DNA of 64,000 nucleotides, from positions 7,501 to 71,500 of the forward strand of contig NZ_JIAR01000025.1 of NCBI RefSeq assembly GCF_000620705.1, read 5' to 3'. The stretch is from Nocardioides sp. URHA0020 (lineage in GTDB: Bacteria; Actinomycetota; Actinomycetes; Propionibacteriales; Nocardioidaceae). A model generated the notes under the pieces. That model was not told the origin of the DNA. It saw only the letters and a list, made by a program, of their open reading frames with translations, and made no database searches. This document shows, piece after piece, positions 47,143 through 59,067 of the stretch. Position numbers and translations under genes: made by a program. Numbering within the stretch: the stretch's first letter is position 1; every line of letters starts with the position of its first letter.

Positions 47143-47883
47143 TCAGCGCTCGACGTACGCCATCGACTTGAGGCCGCGCTCGAGGTGCCAGGAGAGGTAC
47201 GCCGAGACGAGGCCGCTCGACTCCTTCAGCTGCCGCGGATGAGCGACGTCCACGACGGCCCAGTCCCCGCTGAGCAGGGCCGCGAGCAGCGCCACCGTCT
47301 CGGGGGCGGGGTTGGCGGAGCCCGGCACGCGGCAGGTCGCGCACAGCACCCCGCCCATCGACGGATTGAACCAGCGGTGCGGTCCGGCGCCGGGGTTGGG
47401 CAGGGTGCCGCAGCGCGCGCAGTGCTCGAATGACGGGGCGTAGCCGGCGACCGAGAGCGAGCGCAGCAGGTAGGAGTCGAGGACCTGCCCGGGTCCGTGC
47501 TCGCCGGCCGTCATCGCCCGCAGGCCGCCGACGAGGAGCAGGAACTGCTGGACGCTGGGCTCGCGCTCCTCGGTCACCAGCCGGTCGGCGGTCTCGAGCA
47601 TCACCGTCCCGGCGGTGTAGCGGTCGTAGTCGAGACCCAGTCCCTTGGCGAACGGCGCGATCGTCTCGGCCTGGGTGATCGTGTCGAGGTTGCGCCCCTC
47701 GGCGAGCTGCAGGTCGACGTGGGTGAAGGGCTCGAGCCTCGAGCCGAAGCGCGACGTCGTACGGCGCACGCCCTTGGCCACCGCGCGGACGCGACCGTGC
47801 TGCCGGGTCAGGAGCGTGATGATGCGGTCGGCCTCACCCAGCTTGTGGGTGCGCAGCACGATCGCCTCGTCACGGTAGAGCAC
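47143..47883 (-). CDS. recO: DNA repair protein RecO
   Basis: A 246-residue recombination mediator loading RecA at gaps. N-terminal OB fold (YRDEAIVLRTHKLGEADRIITLLT), then FGSRLEPFTHVDLQLAEGRN and helical C-terminus with a zinc site (CARCG...LCATC). GTG start as in many actinobacteria. Confidence 0.95.
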   Translation of the reverse strand: MLYRDEAIVLRTHKLGEADRIITLLTRQHGRVRAVAKGVRRTTSRFGSRLEPFTHVDLQLAEGRNLDTITQAETIAPFAKGLGLDYDRYTAGTVMLETADRLVTEEREPSVQQFLLLVGGLRAMTAGEHGPGQVLDSYLLRSLSVAGYAPSFEHCARCGTLPNPGAGPHRWFNPSMGGVLCATCRVPGSANPAPETVALLAALLSGDWAVVDVAHPRQLKESSGLVSAYLSWHLERGLKSMAYVER

Positions 47884-47905
47884 TCGCCCATTCTGCCTGG
47901 GCGGG

Positions 47906-48763
47906 TCAGGATCCGGCGCGCCGGCGGCGGCGTGGCGTCCGCCAGCACTGGGCCACCAGCTGGACCGCGGCCTCGTCGAGCCGCTGCGGGCGCAGCCGCC
48001 ACTCCAGCGCGGTCCGGGCCCGGAGCAGCGTCGCCCGCGGCAGCTCACCGGCCAGCATCTCCGCATCGGCGAGCGGACGCAGCAGGTCGAACGGGTGTCC
48101 GACGACCAGCGCCGGCACGTCGATGCGGCGCCGTTCGCGCGCCGACGGCGCCACTCGTCCGAAGAACATCCCGTGCAGGAGCGCGGCGACCGCTCCGGGC
48201 CGCTGGTTGCACGTGTCGAGGGCGATGCCCGCCCAGAAGGGGACGATGCCGCGCGGCACCGACCGGGTCACGCGGCGCAGGGCGCTGACGGCCAGCGGGA
48301 GGAACCGAGCCGTCAGCAGCACCGGACCGAAGGTCAGGATCCCGGCCTCCACGCCGTTGTCCAGGATCGGGGCCTCGAGGATCAGACCCCGCACCCGGTC
48401 CGGGGCGATCGCGGCGGTCTCGAGAGCGGTGTTGGCTCCCAGCGAGGTCCCGCCGACCACCGCCTGGGACGCACCCAGGTGGTCGAGCAGGGCCACCACC
48501 TGCTCCGCGAAGACGGTGACCGAGTAGGCCTGCGGGTCGGCCGGACGGTCGGAGCGCCCGTGGCCGAGCGGGTCCAGGGTGACGACGTGGAATCCCTGCG
48601 CGGCCAGCACCCGGGCCAGCGGCTGCTGCATCCGGCGCGGCAGCAGCTCGGCCGGCAGCAGCACCACCCAGGCGTCCCCGCCGCCGTACTCGGTGAACTC
48701 GAGCCGGTCACGACCGGCGTGGGTCTCGACGAAGAGCTGCCCGATCCGCTCCGACACCAGCAT
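47906..48763 (-). CDS. Alpha/beta hydrolase
   Basis: A 285-residue alpha/beta-hydrolase: strand-turn TLDPLGHGRSDRP, nucleophile Ser in VGGTSLGANTALE (about residue 97), acid region LVVGHPFDLLRP. The usual catalytic His near the C-terminus is not obvious: the tail ends in WRTPRRRRRAGS. Start at the ATG of MLVSERIGQLF; the 1085-codon frame upstream is a shadow of the divergent kinase gene. Confidence 0.85.
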   Translation of the reverse strand: MLVSERIGQLFVETHAGRDRLEFTEYGGGDAWVVLLPAELLPRRMQQPLARVLAAQGFHVVTLDPLGHGRSDRPADPQAYSVTVFAEQVVALLDHLGASQAVVGGTSLGANTALETAAIAPDRVRGLILEAPILDNGVEAGILTFGPVLLTARFLPLAVSALRRVTRSVPRGIVPFWAGIALDTCNQRPGAVAALLHGMFFGRVAPSARERRRIDVPALVVGHPFDLLRPLADAEMLAGELPRATLLRARTALEWRLRPQRLDEAAVQLVAQCWRTPRRRRRAGS

Positions 48764-48802
48764 GCCCACCAGCCTAGGCGACCCAGGTGCGACACTGCCG
48801 CC

Positions 48803-52946
<4,144 letters not shown>

Positions 52947-52951
52947 TCACT

Positions 52952-52993
52952 CCGCAGCGAGGGGGTCCGGCTCTGGCTCAGACCTCGCTGCGG
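52952..52993 (-). promoter_or_regulatory. Hairpin in the leuA leader
   Basis: Perfect 11-bp arms CCGCAGCGAGG (52952-52962) and CCTCGCTGCGG (52983-52993), spaced 20 bases. On the minus-strand transcript the first arm lies inside the leader ORF just after its Leu codons, so ribosome position can decide whether the hairpin forms. It is about 48 bases ahead of the leuA start, with no U-tract. Confidence 0.65.
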
Positions 52994-53022
52994 CAGCGAA
53001 GGAGAAGCTGGCGCATCATCAT
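52978..53022 (-). CDS. leuL: Leucine leader peptide (14 aa)
   Basis: Short frame MMMRQLLLRCRSEV ending in TGA, 73 bases before leuA. Three consecutive leucine codons (CTT CTC CTT) and the start MMMRQLLL match the leader peptides found before leuA in Streptomyces and relatives, where leucine shortage stalls the ribosome. Any of the three ATGs may be the start. Confidence 0.75.
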   Translation of the reverse strand: MMMRQLLLRCRSEV

Positions 53023-53089
53023 GACGACGTCAGCCTAACCCACGCCCGGCCCTGGTGGCTGCGTTGTCCGGATCGGTAGGTTGACCCAC

Positions 53090-53617
53090 ATGGCCGACGT
53101 CGAAGAGCTCCAGCAGCGAGTCAACAACCACACCGACAAGCTCACCAGCGCGACCGCGGCCGTCGACGCCGCCCAGGCGCGCTTCGACGCCGCCGCCGCG
53201 GCGGCGGAGGAGGCGGACGCCGAGCGGACGCGGCTGAAGGCGGCCCGCAAGGTCGCGAAGCGCCGTGCCCACCGCATCGCGAAGGAGGCCAAGCGCGCCG
53301 CCAAGCGCGCCCGCGCCACCGCCGACGACCGCGACGACGCCGCCTTCGAGCTCGCCGAGGGCCTCGCGGCGTACGACAAGCGCCAGGCGAAGCTCGCGAA
53401 GACCAAGACCGCCCTCGCCGCCGCCCAGCCGCCCGCCCCCGTCGTCGTGCCTGCGCCGGCCAAGAAGGCCCCGGCCAAGAAGGCTGTGGTCGAGAAGGCT
53501 CCGGCCAAGAAGGCCCCGGTGAAGAAGGCCCCGGTCAAGAAGGCGCCGGTCAAGAAGGCGCCGGTGAAGAGGGCCCCGGTCAAGCGGGTCCCTGCGGCCA
53601 AGAAGTCGCCCGCCTGA
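53090..53617 (+). CDS. Coiled-coil protein with Lys/Ala/Pro-repeat tail (175 aa)
   Basis: Residues 1-110 form a charged coiled coil (VEELQQRVNNHTDKLTSA, then Lys/Arg-rich helices). Residues about 120-175 are a low-complexity tail of repeated APVKKAPVKKAP-type units ending in AAKKSPA, as in histone H1/HupB-like C-terminal domains. ATG start chosen; the TTG nine bases earlier is less likely. A nucleoid- or polyphosphate-binding role is plausible from the tail, but the N-terminal part is not an HU fold. Confidence 0.75.
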   Translation: MADVEELQQRVNNHTDKLTSATAAVDAAQARFDAAAAAAEEADAERTRLKAARKVAKRRAHRIAKEAKRAAKRARATADDRDDAAFELAEGLAAYDKRQAKLAKTKTALAAAQPPAPVVVPAPAKKAPAKKAVVEKAPAKKAPVKKAPVKKAPVKKAPVKRAPVKRVPAAKKSPA

Positions 53618-53637
53618 CGAACCACCACCGAGCCCCC

Positions 53638-54359
53638 GGTGGTCGAGCAGCGAGCGCCAGCGAGCGTCGTCGAGACCCCCGCACCCGACGTACTGCCCGG
53701 GCTGCGGGGGTTTCGAGACGGGCCTAGCGGCCCTCCTCAACCACCGATGGGCCGCCGCTCAACCACCGGTGGGCCGCGTTCTCCTCAACCACCGGAGCCC
53801 CCGGTGGTCGAGCAGCGAGCGCCAGCGAGCGTCGTCGAGACCCCCGCACTCGACGACGTACGCCGGCTGCGGGGTTTCGAGACGGGCCTAGCGGCCCTTC
53901 TCAACCACCGGTGGGCCGCGGCACCCTCAACCGCCGGAGCGCAACACGGTGGTTGAGGTGCGAAGCGCGCTAGCGCTGAGCCTCGAAACCACCCCACACC
54001 CGACGACGTACGTGGGCCGCCGGGGGTTTCGAGACGGGCCTAGCGGCCCTCCTCAACCACCGGTGGGCCACGTCCTTCTCAACCACCGGAGAGGCCGCGT
54101 CCTCCTCACCCACCGGAGCGCGCAACACGGTGGTTGAGGTGCGAAGGCCGCCAGGCCTGAGCCTCGAAACCACCCCCGCACCCGACGACGAACGTGGGCT
54201 ACGGGGGTTTCGAGACGGGCCTAGCGGCCCTCCTCAACCAACGGAGCCCTCGGCGGTCGAGCAGCGAGCGCCAGCGAGCGTCGTCGAGACCCCCGTACCC
54301 AACGACGTACGTGCGCTGCGGGGGTTTCGAGACGGGCCTAGCGGCCCTCCTCAACCACC
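53638..54359. repeat. Array of five composite REP-like palindromic units
   Basis: Each unit has a left element beginning GGTGGT(C/T)GAG and ending TCGA(G/A)ACC, a spacer of about 30 bp around GACGACGTACG, and a right element GGTTTCGAGACGGGCCTAGC... ending CTCAACCACC. Units: 53638-53677/53709-53745; 53803-53842/53873-53909; 53948-53990/54025-54061; 54129-54171/54206-54242; 54252-54291/54323-54359. Right elements are nearly identical 37-mers; left ones fall into two types of 40 and 43 bp. The right element is the inverse of the left pattern. They fill the 856-bp gene-free stretch 53618-54473; apparent ORFs here are repeat translations. Confidence 0.88.
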
Positions 54360-54473
54360 GGTGGGGCCGCGGCCCTCCTCAACCACCGGTGGGGCGGCGC
54401 CCTGCTCGACCACCGAGGTCGATCCCGGCGATCGACGGCGACCGGGCGGCGTACGACGACCTAGGCTGGCGGC

Positions 54474-54812
54474 ATGCCCGACGAGTCCGCGCACCCGATC
54501 GCCTACACCGCGCTCCAGCCCGGGACGCCGGTGCAGACGAGCAGCGGCGAGCTCTTCGCCACGGTGAAGGCGGTGCTGGTCGACGAGAAGGTGTCGGTGT
54601 TCGACGGCATCGTCGTCGACACGGCCGAGGGGACCCGGTTCGTCGACGCCGACCAGATCGGCTCGATCTACGTGACCTACGTCTGCACGACGCTCACCGC
54701 CGAGCAGGCGGCGGGCCTGCCGGAGCCGGACGGGTCGACCCTGGTGGACATCAAGCCGACGCGGTCGGTGGCCGAGCGGGTGGGCCGGATGTTCGGGCGG
54801 GGGCGGCGGTAG
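54474..54812 (+). CDS. PRC-barrel-like hypothetical protein (112 aa)
   Basis: A small soluble protein with a beta-rich core (PGTPVQTSSGELFATVKAVL, DGIVVDTAEGTRFVDADQIG) resembling PRC-barrel-type domains, and a basic C-terminus (ERVGRMFGRGRR). ATG MPDESAHP. Separated by six bases from the next gene, probably co-transcribed. Function unknown. Confidence 0.7.
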   Translation: MPDESAHPIAYTALQPGTPVQTSSGELFATVKAVLVDEKVSVFDGIVVDTAEGTRFVDADQIGSIYVTYVCTTLTAEQAAGLPEPDGSTLVDIKPTRSVAERVGRMFGRGRR

Positions 54813-54818
54813 CGCCCG

Positions 54819-55301
54819 GTGGCTCGTCTCCTGGTCGTCCACCACTCCCCCACGCCCACGGCTCGGTCACTGACCGACGCGGTGCTCGCGGGCACCCGCG
54901 ACGACGCGATCGAGGGCGTGGAGGTCGTCGTCCGGGAGGCGCTCGAGGCGACCGCTGAGGACGTGCTGGTGGCCGACGGCTACCTGCTCGGGACGACGGC
55001 GAACTTCGGCTACATGAGCGGAGCGCTCAAGCACTTCTTCGACACGATCTTCCTCGAGGCGGGCGGGTCGCTCTCCGAGGACGGGTCGGCCGGTTCGGCG
55101 AGCGGCGGCAAGCGGCCCTTCGGCCTGTGGGTGCACGGGCGGTACGACGCGACCGGTGCCGTGCGCTCGGTCCTGGCGATCGTCGGAGCCCTGCCGTGGA
55201 CGCAGGCGGCGGACGTGCTGAGCGTGATCGGCGACGTCGGCGCGGAGCAGCAGGAGGCGGCGTACGACCTCGGGGGGACGCTGGCGGCGCTGCTCAGCTG
55301 A
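54819..55301 (+). CDS. Flavodoxin-like NAD(P)H oxidoreductase family protein
   Basis: A 160-residue flavodoxin fold: VVHHSPTPTARSLTDAVLAG (phosphate loop), then DGYLLGTTANFGYMSGALKHFFD, a typical NADPH-dependent FMN reductase/flavodoxin_2 motif. GTG start. An FMN-dependent redox role is likely; partner unknown. Confidence 0.82.
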   Translation: MARLLVVHHSPTPTARSLTDAVLAGTRDDAIEGVEVVVREALEATAEDVLVADGYLLGTTANFGYMSGALKHFFDTIFLEAGGSLSEDGSAGSASGGKRPFGLWVHGRYDATGAVRSVLAIVGALPWTQAADVLSVIGDVGAEQQEAAYDLGGTLAALLS

Positions 55302-55345
55302 GCGGGGGTACGATCGCGCGGTCCGGCAACACCGAGGGAGGCTCC

Positions 55346-56128
55346 GTGCATCGCGTGCGCTTGGCCGTCCTCGCGCTCGCGGCCATCGCGGTGCTGACCG
55401 GGTGCAGCGACGGCAACGCGGCGTCCGCGGCCGACAAGAAGGCGCCGGCGCTCGGCGCCTGTCGCGTCCTGTCCCCGGGAGACGTCGCCAAGCCGGCGAA
55501 CTCCAGCCCCGTCGTCGGGTGCGCCAAGCCGCACACGGCCGAGACGTACGCCGTCGGCGACCTCCCCGGCGCCTACGACGACGTGGAGTACGACGACCAG
55601 GAGCTCGGCGCCTGGGCCTACCGCACCTGCTCGCAGGGCTTCAAGAAGTTCCTCGGCGCCGACGACAGCCTCGTGATGCGCACCGTCGTCAGCTGGGCGT
55701 GGTTCCGGCCGTCGGAGGAGGCCTGGGACGACGGCGCCCGGTGGTACCGCTGTGACGTCGTCGGGGGCGGCGAGCAGAGCCGGAAGTACGTCCGCCTCCC
55801 GGCGAGCTCGAAGGGCCTGCTCCTCGGACGACCCAAGGACAGCTGGTTGGTCTGCGCGGAGGGCGACACCGTCTCGGGCTCGGTCAAGGTCCCCTGCACC
55901 GACTCCCACAACTGGCGCGCGGTCACGACGATCGCCCTCGGCGACGCGAAGACGAAGTACCCCGGCGACCGCCTGGCCGAGGTGAAGACCCGGGACTTCT
56001 GCTCGAAGTCGGTCGGCGCCTGGCTCAACTACCCGGTCGACTACGACTTCGGCTACACGTGGTTCCACGAGGCCGAGTGGAACGCGGGCAACCGACGCTC
56101 GGTCTGCTGGGCGAAGACGCCGGAGTGA
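55346..56128 (+). CDS. Septum-formation-domain lipoprotein, copy 1
   Basis: A 260-residue lipoprotein: GTG start behind AGGGAGG, signal with lipobox VLTGC (Cys about 19). The globular part holds two similar halves with paired cysteines (GACRVL...VVGCAKPHTAETYAVG and WLVCAEGDTVSG...PCTDSHNWRAV), the pattern of the actinobacterial septum-formation family (PF13845-like). Overlaps the next, similar gene as GTGA. The division role is taken from the family name only. Confidence 0.8.
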   Translation: MHRVRLAVLALAAIAVLTGCSDGNAASAADKKAPALGACRVLSPGDVAKPANSSPVVGCAKPHTAETYAVGDLPGAYDDVEYDDQELGAWAYRTCSQGFKKFLGADDSLVMRTVVSWAWFRPSEEAWDDGARWYRCDVVGGGEQSRKYVRLPASSKGLLLGRPKDSWLVCAEGDTVSGSVKVPCTDSHNWRAVTTIALGDAKTKYPGDRLAEVKTRDFCSKSVGAWLNYPVDYDFGYTWFHEAEWNAGNRRSVCWAKTPE

Positions 56129-56973
56129 GCCGTCGTACGGCCGCGTCCGTCCTGGCGACCGCGGCCCTCACCCTCCTGCTCGCCGGCTGCAGCGGCGGGA
56201 GCGACGACGCCGACGCGCCGGCCGGTACGCCGTCCGCGTCGCCGACCCCGACCCCGACGCCGTCCCCGGCGGCCGCGCTGCCGAAGCCACCGGGCGAGGG
56301 AGCCTGCTACCGGCTCGACTACGCCGAGGCAGTGGCGCCCACGGTCGAGGTGGCGCCGACGCCCTGCAAGCGCAAGCACACCTCGAAGACGTTCGCGGTC
56401 GGGGCCCTCGACGCCGTCGTCGACGGTCACCTGCTGGCCGTCGACTCCAAGCGGGTGCGCAACCAGGTGGCGCAGACGTGCCCGGCCCGCTTCGCCGAGC
56501 ACGTCGGCGGCACCGAGGACGACCGGCGGCTCAGCATGCTGCGCTCCGTGTGGTTCACCCCGACCGTCGAGCAGTCCGACGCCGGCGAGTCGTGGTACCG
56601 CTGCGACGCGGTGGCGCTGGCGGGTGACGAGCGGCTGGCGCCGCTCGCCGGCCCCCTCAAGGACGTGCTCGACGACCCGGACGGCCGCGACCGGTACGCC
56701 ATGTGCGGCACGGCCGAACCCGGCACGTCCGGCTTCGAGCGAGTGATCTGCTCGGCCGACCACAGCTGGCGAGCCGTGGCGACCGTGCCCTTCGACGCCG
56801 GCAGGTATCCCGGCGTCGGGTCCGTCCGCACGGCCGGTGACGGGCCGTGCAAGAGCGCCGGCGCCGACGCGGCCGACGGCGCGCTCGACTACCGCTGGGG
56901 CTACGAGTGGCCGACCGCCGCGCAGTGGCGCGCCGGGCAGACCTACGGGTTGTGCTGGGTCCCGGACCGGTAG
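56125..56973 (+). CDS. Septum-formation-domain lipoprotein, copy 2
   Basis: A 282-residue paralogue of the preceding gene: lipobox LLAGC, a Pro/Thr/Ser linker (SPTPTPTPSP), then the same two-half cysteine pattern (CYRLDY...PCKRKHTSKTFAVG; AMCGTAEPG...ICSADHSWRAVAT) and the shared ending YRWGYEWPTAAQW. GTG start within GTGA. Tandem duplication is evident. Confidence 0.8.
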   Translation: MSRRTAASVLATAALTLLLAGCSGGSDDADAPAGTPSASPTPTPTPSPAAALPKPPGEGACYRLDYAEAVAPTVEVAPTPCKRKHTSKTFAVGALDAVVDGHLLAVDSKRVRNQVAQTCPARFAEHVGGTEDDRRLSMLRSVWFTPTVEQSDAGESWYRCDAVALAGDERLAPLAGPLKDVLDDPDGRDRYAMCGTAEPGTSGFERVICSADHSWRAVATVPFDAGRYPGVGSVRTAGDGPCKSAGADAADGALDYRWGYEWPTAAQWRAGQTYGLCWVPDR

Positions 56974-56974
56974 G

Positions 56975-57358
56975 TCAGCGGGTCAGCTCGGCCGCCATCA
57001 GCTCGACCAGCTTCTGCAGGCCCTTGAAGGGGCGCACCATCACGGTGAAGTCGGTCAGCCGGCCGTCGGCGTCCCAGGTCATCATGTCGACGCCGTGCAC
57101 GGTCAGCCCGTCGAGCTCGGCGGTGAACTCCAGCACGGCCGAGTCCTCGGCGTACCACTCCCGGACGTAGCCGAGCGTCGGGCCGAGCACCACGACGGCG
57201 GCCGAGAGGTACGCCGTCGTCAGCGCCTTGCCCACCTGCGGGGTGTGCACCGCCGGCGAGCGGAAGACCACGTCGTCGGCCAGCAGCTCGGCCAGTCCCG
57301 ACGGGTCCCGCGACGCGGCGATGGCGTGCCACGCGGCGACCGGAGCCGGGCGGGTCAT
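56975..57358 (-). CDS. NTF2-like (SnoaL-type) protein
   Basis: A 127-residue cone-shaped NTF2-like fold: an N-terminal helix (AAWHAIAASRDPSGLAELLADDVVFRSPAV) and curved beta sheet (VLEFTAELDGLTVHGVDMMTWDADGRLTDF). No clear catalytic pair, so enzyme or binding role undecided. The ATG overlaps the era stop by one base, so the two are coupled. Confidence 0.82.
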   Translation of the reverse strand: MTRPAPVAAWHAIAASRDPSGLAELLADDVVFRSPAVHTPQVGKALTTAYLSAAVVVLGPTLGYVREWYAEDSAVLEFTAELDGLTVHGVDMMTWDADGRLTDFTVMVRPFKGLQKLVELMAAELTR

Positions 57359-58278
57359 CAGAAGCCCAGCTTGCGGAGCTGCTTGGGGTCGCGCTGCCAG
57401 TCCTTGGCCACCTTGACGTGCAGGTCGAGGTAGACCGGAGTGCCGAGCAGCGCCTCGATCTGCTTGCGCGAGGTCGTGCCGATCGCCCGGAGGCGGGTGC
57501 CCTTGGGACCGATCAGGATGCCCTTCTGGGAGTCGCGCTCGACGTACAGGTTGGCGTAGATGTCGAGCAACGGCTTGTCCTCGGGGCGGTCCGCGCGCAG
57601 CTGCATCTCCTCGACCACGACCGCGACCGAGTGCGGGAGCTCGTCGCGCAGGCCGTCGAGCGCGGCCTCCCGGATCAGCTCCGCCGCCAGGATCTCCTCG
57701 GGCGCATCGCTCAGGTCGCCGTCGGGGTAGAGCTGCGGACCGGGCGGCAGCAGGCCCACGAGAAGGTCCTGGAGCAGCGCCACCTGGTCGCCGGACCGCG
57801 CCGACACGGGCACGATCTCGGCCCAGTCGGTGCCGGTCTCCTCACCGAGGCGCTGGATCGCGAGCAGGTGCTCGCCGAGCTGCTCGGAGGTCACCAGGTC
57901 GGTCTTGGTGGCGATCGCGACCTTCGTGGTGCGCTTGACCTTGCCCATCTCGTTGACGATGAACCGGTCACCGGGGCCCGGCTTCTCGTTGGCCGGCAGG
58001 CAGACCGCCACCACGTCGACCTCGGCGAGGGTCGTCTTCACCAGGTCGTTGAGGCGCTCCCCGAGCAGCGTGCGCGGCCGGTGCAGGCCGGGGGTGTCGA
58101 CCAGGATCAGCTGGGCGTCCTCCCGATGCACGATGCCGCGGACGACGGTGCGAGTGGTCTGCGGCTTGTCGGAGGTGATCACCACCTTGGTGCCCACCAG
58201 CGCGTTGGTGAGGGTCGACTTGCCGGCGTTCGGGCGGCCGACGAAGGACACGAACCCGCTCTTGTGCTCGTCGCTCAT
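57358..58278 (-). CDS. era: GTPase Era
   Basis: A 306-residue GTPase assisting 30S maturation by binding 16S rRNA 3' end. G1 GRPNAGKSTLT, G2 region TRTVVRG, G3 DTPGLH, G4 TKTD, and C-terminal KH domain (LIGPKGTRLRAIGTTSRKQIE). ATGA overlap with the siderophore-interacting protein gene upstream. Confidence 0.97.
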   Translation of the reverse strand: MSDEHKSGFVSFVGRPNAGKSTLTNALVGTKVVITSDKPQTTRTVVRGIVHREDAQLILVDTPGLHRPRTLLGERLNDLVKTTLAEVDVVAVCLPANEKPGPGDRFIVNEMGKVKRTTKVAIATKTDLVTSEQLGEHLLAIQRLGEETGTDWAEIVPVSARSGDQVALLQDLLVGLLPPGPQLYPDGDLSDAPEEILAAELIREAALDGLRDELPHSVAVVVEEMQLRADRPEDKPLLDIYANLYVERDSQKGILIGPKGTRLRAIGTTSRKQIEALLGTPVYLDLHVKVAKDWQRDPKQLRKLGF

Positions 58279-59045
58279 CGTTCCCTCGCGTCGTCGTAGT
58301 CGGCCCAGATCTGGTCATCGGTCTTGCCCGCCGCCTTGCCCGCGCGCCAGACCGGTCCGGGGTCGACCGCCCGGGGCTGGCGCTGGGCCACCCCGCGCCA
58401 GTAGCCCATCACGTCGTACGCCGTGCTCGGCAGCTTGCGGTCGCGCATCAGGTGCTTGCGGATCGCCCGCATCTGCGCCGACTCCCCCGCCATCCAGAAG
58501 TAGCCGTCGCCCGCCGGCCAGTCGATCGACTCGACCGCCTCGGCCAGCCTGCTCTGCCCGTCCCACGGCGGGGTCAGCCAGGTGACGTCGGCGCCGGAGG
58601 GGAGGTACGCCGAGAGGTCGTCGGGGACCTCCGCCCAGATCCGCGTGGGGACCGCGGCCGACTCCGCGATCCGCGCCATCGCCGGCAGGGCGGTGAGGTC
58701 GCCGACCAGGATCAGCCAGCCTGCGTCGGCCGGCATCGCGAACGAGCCCTTCGGCTCGGTGATCGTCACCGTGTCTCCGACGACGTCGCGAGCCGCCCAC
58801 TCGGTCACCAGGCCGACGTCGTGCACGACGACGTCCAGCGTCAGCTCCGAGCCGGTCCAGCCGCGCACCGTGTAGTAGCGGCTCTGGAACTGGCTCGGGA
58901 CCACCAGGCCGACCCACTCGTCGGGCACGCCGGTGCTCACGAACCCGGACAGCCCCGGGCCGCCGAGCACCAGGCGCACCAGGTGGTCCGAGAGCTGCTC
59001 GCGCCGGAGCACCTGCGCGTCGTACTGCTGGGCCCGGGTGCTCAC
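58275..59045 (-). CDS. Siderophore-interacting protein (ferric-siderophore reductase)
   Basis: A 256-residue flavoprotein: FAD-binding YYTVRGWTGSELTLDVVVHD, the phosphate-contact GDTVTITEPKGSFAMP, and the NAD(P)H-binding C-terminal half (ILVGDLTALPAMARIAE, YFWMAGESAQMRAIRKHLM). Releases iron from imported ferric siderophores. GTG start. No siderophore uptake gene is adjacent. Confidence 0.9.
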   Translation of the reverse strand: MSTRAQQYDAQVLRREQLSDHLVRLVLGGPGLSGFVSTGVPDEWVGLVVPSQFQSRYYTVRGWTGSELTLDVVVHDVGLVTEWAARDVVGDTVTITEPKGSFAMPADAGWLILVGDLTALPAMARIAESAAVPTRIWAEVPDDLSAYLPSGADVTWLTPPWDGQSRLAEAVESIDWPAGDGYFWMAGESAQMRAIRKHLMRDRKLPSTAYDVMGYWRGVAQRQPRAVDPGPVWRAGKAAGKTDDQIWADYDDARER

Positions 59046-59067
59046 CGGGCCACGCTATCGCCCGGCC

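Noticed and set aside
53638..54359. CRISPR array
   Set aside because: Repeats alternate in orientation, spacers are related to each other, and no cas gene is near.
53639..54567. Several short ORFs with ETGLAALLNHR-like repeats
   Set aside because: Translations of REP elements, frames differ between copies, no ribosome sites.
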